From: an uncultured Erysipelotrichaceae bacterium
GTDB lineage: Bacteria > Bacillota_I > Bacilli_A > RF39 > UBA660
Reading direction: 5' to 3'
NCBI GenBank assembly: GCA_902783915.1
Contig: CACZSX010000001.1
Location: 1 to 26,869, forward strand
DNA: 26,869 nucleotides
Shown: positions 23,317-26,869 of the stretch, one piece after another
Layout of the letters: every line of letters begins with the position of its first letter
Numbering within the stretch: the stretch's first letter is position 1
Notes under the pieces: generated by a model
What the model saw: only the letters and a program-made list of their open reading frames with translations
What the model was told of the DNA's origin: nothing
Database searches by the model: none
Translations under genes and position numbers: made by a program

Positions 23317-23985
23317 ATGATTAAATCAAAAGGTTGGAATTGGGAAATAGTAAAAGAAGACGAAAATTGTATTTGGAAAAATCCAAGTATAGAATCTTAT
23401 TACCTATTAAATAGATGGGCTTCACAAAATAAGAAAGATTTGTTAGATTTAGGTTGTGGTATTGGAAGACATGCAATTATGTTTGGTAAAAATGGTTTCA
23501 ATGTTTCTTGTTTTGATATAAGTGAAGATGGTATTAATAAAACCAGAAAATGGGCAGAAAGTGAAGGATTAAAATTCAACTATATGGTTGGAGATATGCT
23601 CGAACTCCCCTATAATAATGATTCATTTGATTCAGTACTATGTGTAAATGTAATTTCACACACTGATACCGAAGGTATGAAAAAAGTAGTAAATGAATTA
23701 TATAGAATTATGAAAAAAGATGCTGAATGTTATTTAACATTAGGATCAAAAGATACTTGGGGGTTTAAACAAACTGATTGGCCTTTAGTAGATCCAAATA
23801 CAAGATTAAGAATGGAAGAAGGTCCAGAATATAAAACTCCTCATTTCTATGCTGACTATGACTTGATAATGGACTTATTTAAAGATTTTAAAATCGTAAA
23901 TATAAGACAAGTAGTTGATTATTATGAAAGAGATAATAAAGTATTTGATTCATATCATTATCATGTAATAATTAAAAAAATTTAA
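23317..23985 (+). CDS. Class I SAM-dependent methyltransferase
   Basis: 222 residues. The Rossmann-type core shows motif I DLGCGIGRH (44-52), the acidic residue ending strand 2 (CFDIS, Asp67), GDMLELP (92-98) and motif IV VLCVNVISHTD (108-118). A short N-terminal helical region (WNWEIVKEDENCIWKNPS) and a C-terminal HYHVIIKK end resemble type-11 methyltransferases. It has no signal or membrane span, so it is cytoplasmic. The substrate cannot be inferred: there is no linked pathway, and the next gene is separately promoted. ATG 23317 follows GAGGTGAT. Confidence 0.9.
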   Translation: MIKSKGWNWEIVKEDENCIWKNPSIESYYLLNRWASQNKKDLLDLGCGIGRHAIMFGKNGFNVSCFDISEDGINKTRKWAESEGLKFNYMVGDMLELPYNNDSFDSVLCVNVISHTDTEGMKKVVNELYRIMKKDAECYLTLGSKDTWGFKQTDWPLVDPNTRLRMEEGPEYKTPHFYADYDLIMDLFKDFKIVNIRQVVDYYERDNKVFDSYHYHVIIKKI

Positions 23986-24004
23986 TAAGTTTGTCTTAAT
24001 ATAA

Positions 24005-24010
24005 TATACT
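24005..24010 (+). promoter_or_regulatory. -10 box of the DUF6512 gene
   Basis: TATACT, 16 nt before ATG 24027, fitting the window's compact pattern. A TATAAT at 24000-24005 overlaps it. Confidence 0.4.
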
Positions 24011-24026
24011 ATATTAGGTGACTAAT

Positions 24027-24551
24027 ATGAATTTTGTAATTATAAGTATTATAATAATATCTATTGTTGGCACATTATCACATTTTTTATATGATATAAG
24101 TAATCATAATATAATAATAGGTTTATTTGCTGCTGTTAATGAAAGTACTTGGGAACACATTAAAATAGCACTTACTCCTACTCTATTATGGTCATTAATA
24201 GATGGTTATTTATTTGGAATGAATCCAAATTACTTTTTAGCAAAATTTGTTAGTTTATTTATAATAATATTATTGATGCCTTTAATTTTTTATGGTTATC
24301 AATTTATATATAAAAAACAAAGCATATTTATAAATATATTAAGTTTTTATATAGTAATAATTTGTAGTCAATTATCATTCTATTACCTATTAAAAATGAA
24401 TAGTATTAATTTTATATATAGTTATATATCATGCATAGGCATATTTATAATATTTGGTGGATATATGATACATACATTATTACCTGCTAAAAATTTTATA
24501 TTTAAAGATCCAATAACTAATAAATATGGATTTAAAGGACATTCAAAATAA
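24027..24551 (+). CDS. DUF6512-like polytopic membrane protein
   Basis: 174 residues from ATG 24027 (AGGTGAC upstream; an in-frame GTG at 24018 is inside that site). About five membrane helices lie near 3-22, 42-62, 72-92, 102-122 and 133-153. The diagnostic loop LSHFLYDISNHN (17-28) and GLFAAVNESTWEHIK (32-46) match DUF6512, whose members share the VNESxWEH motif between the first two helices. Conserved His, Glu and Trp there suggest a functional site in or near the membrane. The activity of the family is unknown. Monocistronic, with a strong terminator containing its stop. Confidence 0.75.
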   Translation: MNFVIISIIIISIVGTLSHFLYDISNHNIIIGLFAAVNESTWEHIKIALTPTLLWSLIDGYLFGMNPNYFLAKFVSLFIIILLMPLIFYGYQFIYKKQSIFINILSFYIVIICSQLSFYYLLKMNSINFIYSYISCIGIFIIFGGYMIHTLLPAKNFIFKDPITNKYGFKGHSK

Positions 24552-24575
24552 CTCAACATAAGGTTGAGTTATTTT
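24545..24575 (+). terminator. Terminator of the DUF6512 gene
   Basis: A perfect 13-bp stem, AAAATAACTCAAC (24545-24557) with GTTGAGTTATTTT (24563-24575), loop ATAAG. The stop TAA (24549-24551) is within the stem. Confidence 0.85.
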
Positions 24576-24637
24576 CAACTATAAAGTTATTTATTTTTAT
24601 TATTTATAATGATATTATTGATTTGGAAGGTGATAAT

Positions 24638-25330
24638 ATGAATAAAAATTTAAAAACAATAATTTTAGTTATATGTGGAATAATTATAGGTGGTTTAATT
24701 GTATTTTTAGTAAAACCAACAGATACATTAAAAGCATTACCAAAGCAAGAAAAATCAGAGGGACTTAGAGGAGTATATGATATTGATAAAAATATCAATG
24801 AAAAAACAATTGATAATTATTTGGGAAGACCTGATGTAGCATATAGAGATGTTAGAATGTTAGGAGATACTGCTACTTGGGAAAATAAAGGTGGTGTAAG
24901 AGATTTGACTGGATTTGTAGAAGGATTTGAAGTTATACCTTATGCTTATTTAACTGAATTCCCACAAGAATATATTGATCAAAAGAAATCAGAAAATGTA
25001 TCAGGTTTATATGAAGGTAAAACATTATTTAGATTGGAAAATGGTAAATATGTTGCGAACTATAAAGAATCAATGGAAATACTTGAATATATATTCCCTA
25101 AAGATAAAACAATATTTATAATGTGTGGTGCTGGTGGATATGCTAATTTCACTAAGCAAATGTTAGGGGCACTTGGATGGGATACATCTAAAATATATAA
25201 TGTTGGTGGTTTCTGGAATTATGAAGGTACTAAAGCAATAAGTACTAAAGTTGAAGGTTCTGATAAATGTGATTTTTCTAAAGTACCATATCATAATATA
25301 GATTTTGATAGATTAACAGAGGTTAAATAA
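24638..25330 (+). CDS. Membrane-anchored rhodanese-like protein
   Basis: 230 residues from ATG 24638, which follows GGAAGGTGAT; the in-frame TTG at 24623 lies before that site. An N-terminal anchor (about 7-25) exports the rest. The rhodanese fold is shown by YRDVRMLGD (69-77, the usual DVR element), TIFIMCGAGGYAN (158-170) with the active-site Cys163, and LGWDTSKIYNVGGFWNY (179-195). A long insertion separates DVR from the Cys loop. External rhodaneses move sulfane sulfur or act on thiols; the specific role is unknown. The TAA shares a base with the next gene's ATG (TAATG), so it is coupled to a thioredoxin-fold lipoprotein. Confidence 0.85.
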   Translation: MNKNLKTIILVICGIIIGGLIVFLVKPTDTLKALPKQEKSEGLRGVYDIDKNINEKTIDNYLGRPDVAYRDVRMLGDTATWENKGGVRDLTGFVEGFEVIPYAYLTEFPQEYIDQKKSENVSGLYEGKTLFRLENGKYVANYKESMEILEYIFPKDKTIFIMCGAGGYANFTKQMLGALGWDTSKIYNVGGFWNYEGTKAISTKVEGSDKCDFSKVPYHNIDFDRLTEVK

Positions 25331-25773
25331 TGCTAAAAAAAGTATTATTATTAATTACCTGTATAATACTATTAACTGGATGTTCAAAAACTATAGAAAA
25401 ATTTTATTTAAGTGATGAATTTTATAATAAAGGTACATTTATAAAAATTAAAAGTGATGATTTAAAAAATTATAAAGATAAAAACTATGTAATATTTACA
25501 TATAATAATTTTTGTAGTCTTTCTATTCCTTGTGATGAAATATTTCAAGAATCAATGACTAATAATAAAATAGATTTCTTATCTATTTCATTTGAAGAAT
25601 TTAAAAAAACTGAACTATATAAGATAGTTAAATATGCTCCATCTATAATTGTAGTAAAAAATAATGAAATAGTGGCATATTTAGATGCTGAAAAAGATAG
25701 TGACTTAGAAAAATATCAAGATGTAGATAAATTTACTGAATGGTTAAGTAAATATATATATTTAAAAAAATAA
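25330..25773 (+). CDS. Thioredoxin-fold lipoprotein
   Basis: 147 residues. A short signal ends in the lipobox LLTGC (14-18), so Cys18 is probably lipidated and the protein is attached outside the membrane. The mature part has a thioredoxin-like pattern: strand NYVIFTYNNF, then Cys62-x5-Cys68 (CSLSIPC) where CxxC is usual, DFLSISFEEF, and YAPSIIVVKNNEIVAYL with the likely cis-Pro104. The stretched cysteine spacing recalls the second domain of the protein at 14393-15538. It is translated in coupling with the rhodanese. A joint thiol/sulfur role is inferred from context only. Confidence 0.82.
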   Translation: MLKKVLLLITCIILLTGCSKTIEKFYLSDEFYNKGTFIKIKSDDLKNYKDKNYVIFTYNNFCSLSIPCDEIFQESMTNNKIDFLSISFEEFKKTELYKIVKYAPSIIVVKNNEIVAYLDAEKDSDLEKYQDVDKFTEWLSKYIYLKK

Positions 25774-25793
25774 GATTAGTCTTATTTTTTTAT
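25765..25793 (+). terminator. Terminator of the rhodanese-Trx operon
   Basis: AAAAAATAAGA (25765-25775), loop TTAG, TCTTATTTTTT (25780-25790). The stop TAA (25771-25773) is inside the stem. Confidence 0.88.
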
Positions 25794-25804
25794 TTAAATG
25801 AAAA

Positions 25805-25844
25805 TTGAATAATAACTAAATATAATGTATAATTTAAATATAAT
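25805..25844 (+). promoter_or_regulatory. Promoter region of the surface protein gene
   Basis: TTGAAT (25805-25810), 17 nt, TATAAT (25828-25833). A further TATAAT at 25839-25844 lies 16 nt before the ATG, in the window's compact arrangement, and one at 25821-25826 adds a third. Two start points are possible. Confidence 0.55.
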
Positions 25845-25860
25845 AGAGGTGATATTTAAA

Positions 25861-26869
25861 TGATTAAAAAACACATATTTATGATAGCAATTATTTTTAT
25901 GACTTTTATAACTTTATCTACAAAAGTTATGGCTGATGGATTTGCTTTTACAAAGCAACCTATAGGAGGTACAACTGAACATAATAAAGATTTTATAATT
26001 ACATGGGAAACTAATAATAATAGTTGTCAATATATGCTTCAAATGCGTGATGGTGCTGGTTATGACTGGGGAAACGCTGATTATGTTACTTCTCCACATA
26101 AAGAAAATTATAGCTTTGATTTCAAATCTGATTATCGTATTATGGCTATGTGTGGTGATGATACATATTATAGTAATCCTATTACAATTTCATGGGTTAA
26201 ACCAAATAATATAACTACAGCAAGTTTAAAAGATATTGAAATTGGTGATTTACCACTTGGATATAATAATTCTAAAACATACCCTGTTTCTATAACTAAT
26301 ACTGGTACATATGAAATTATATCTCCAAAGTTAGTATTTGGCGAAGGATATGATTATTGTGAAATAATTCAAAATAAAACACCACACAATATTAAACCTG
26401 GTGAAACAGATAATACAACTTGGAGTATTAAACCTAAAAAAGGACTTGGTATTGGTAGGTATGATACTTATGTATATTTAAAATCTGAAAATATTCCAGC
26501 AGGTACATCTTTTGCAGTATTATTTTGGGTAATTGAAAGTGATGTAAAAATAACTTATAGTGCATCTGCTAGTTCAATAGATTTTGGAACTCTTAATAAA
26601 GGATATTCTAAGCAAGAAGATAAAAACTTTGTTGTAAAAGCTACTGGTACTGGTAATTTAAGTCATGTACATATTGCTAGAGGAGAATCAAACAATACCT
26701 TCTTTGATATTCAAACTAACTCCCCTACTATAGATACATTATCGGCAGGTACTGATACTGGAAAGAATTGGTCAATAAAACTTAGAAGTGGACTTGAACC
26801 TGGTAGTTATTCTGAACAAATTAAAGTATATGCAGATGAACTTAAAAATCCAGTAATAGCTACTATAAA
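25861..26869 (+). CDS. Secreted surface protein with ASH/Ig-like domains (partial, runs off window)
   Basis: 336 codons are open to the window edge. ATG 25861 follows GAGGTGAT. A signal peptide (1-25, MIKKHIFMIAII...VMA) with an AxA-like KVMADG end suggests SPase I cleavage. A first beta domain has WETNNNSCQYMLQMRDG, where Cys56 and Cys98 may pair. Two domains with the choice-of-anchor/ASH pattern follow: LKDIEIGDLPLGYNNSKTYPVSITNTGTY (about 123-151) and ASSIDFGTLNKGYSKQEDKNFVVKATGTGNL (about 240-270). It is probably exported and made of repeated Ig-like modules. The anchor, if any, lies outside the window. Function unknown; adhesion is a guess. Confidence 0.82.

Noticed and set aside
25914..26099. 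Minus-strand open frame inside the partial surface protein
   Set aside because: The plus-strand frame has a signal peptide, promoter and ribosome site; the antisense one has none.
1..26869. CRISPR array, insertion sequence, prophage or integrase site
   Set aside because: No regularly spaced direct repeats, transposase, integrase or phage genes were seen on either strand; the two tRNA genes have intact neighbours and no attachment-site duplication.

Overview
The window is a dense, very AT-rich stretch of chromosome from a low-GC Bacillota. The AT content, strong AGGAGG/GGTGAT ribosome sites, Gram-positive envelope genes (LTA-synthase-type enzyme, PopT-type lipid carrier transporter) and SipW-type secretion suggest an uncultured Bacilli/Erysipelotrichia-type anaerobe near the Mollicutes, for example an RF39-like lineage. 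That placement is inference. The standard code fits: Trp is TGG, and 23 TAA and 3 TAG stops end the 26 complete genes. I see no insertion sequence, prophage or CRISPR array, and no gene-free stretch over 300 bases.

Layout. 1-1195 (minus): popT-like DUF368 transporter followed by tex, which runs off the edge. 1259-2050 (plus): MscS channel. 2073-5200 (minus): a surface phosphodiester glycosidase with Ig-like domains, then a PPi-type phosphofructokinase. 5296-7229 (minus): three small membrane or basic proteins of unknown role. 7290-11061 (minus): LtaS-like enzyme, proS, tRNA-Gly. 11175-11534 (plus): a coiled-coil protein. 11542-12110 (minus): a cysteine-repeat secreted protein whose signal peptide seems to be reached only by a -1 frameshift. 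12211-12284 (minus): tRNA-Cys. 12363-15538 (minus): a membrane protein with an exposed beta-rich domain, a bacterial PH-domain protein and a membrane-anchored double thioredoxin-fold protein. 15651-18589 (plus): feoA, feoB and a phospholipase-C-like hydrolase. 18599-19330 (minus): an anchored helical protein.

The most interesting locus is 19416-23287 (plus), a self-contained surface-fibre-type operon. It has a strong promoter, a 5' UTR with a 14-bp hairpin, a small secreted protein with a SipW-type signal, an ER/SipW-type Ser-His signal peptidase with a large polytopic N-terminal domain, a DUF5305 two-pass membrane protein, and a second small secreted protein with the same signal-peptide signature. 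Hairpins without U-tracts sit after the first substrate gene and before the second, which could set unequal expression. The layout resembles tasA-sipW in Bacillus, but the scaffold protein and the peptidase architecture differ.

23317-26869 (plus): a methyltransferase, a DUF6512 membrane protein, a rhodanese plus thioredoxin-fold lipoprotein pair, and the start of a secreted ASH/Ig-like surface protein cut by the window edge.

Expression signals are unusually compact. Several genes have a -10 box only 15-17 nt before the start codon, often as TGTTATAAT, so their leaders would hold little more than the ribosome site. Many stop codons lie inside the transcription terminator stem.
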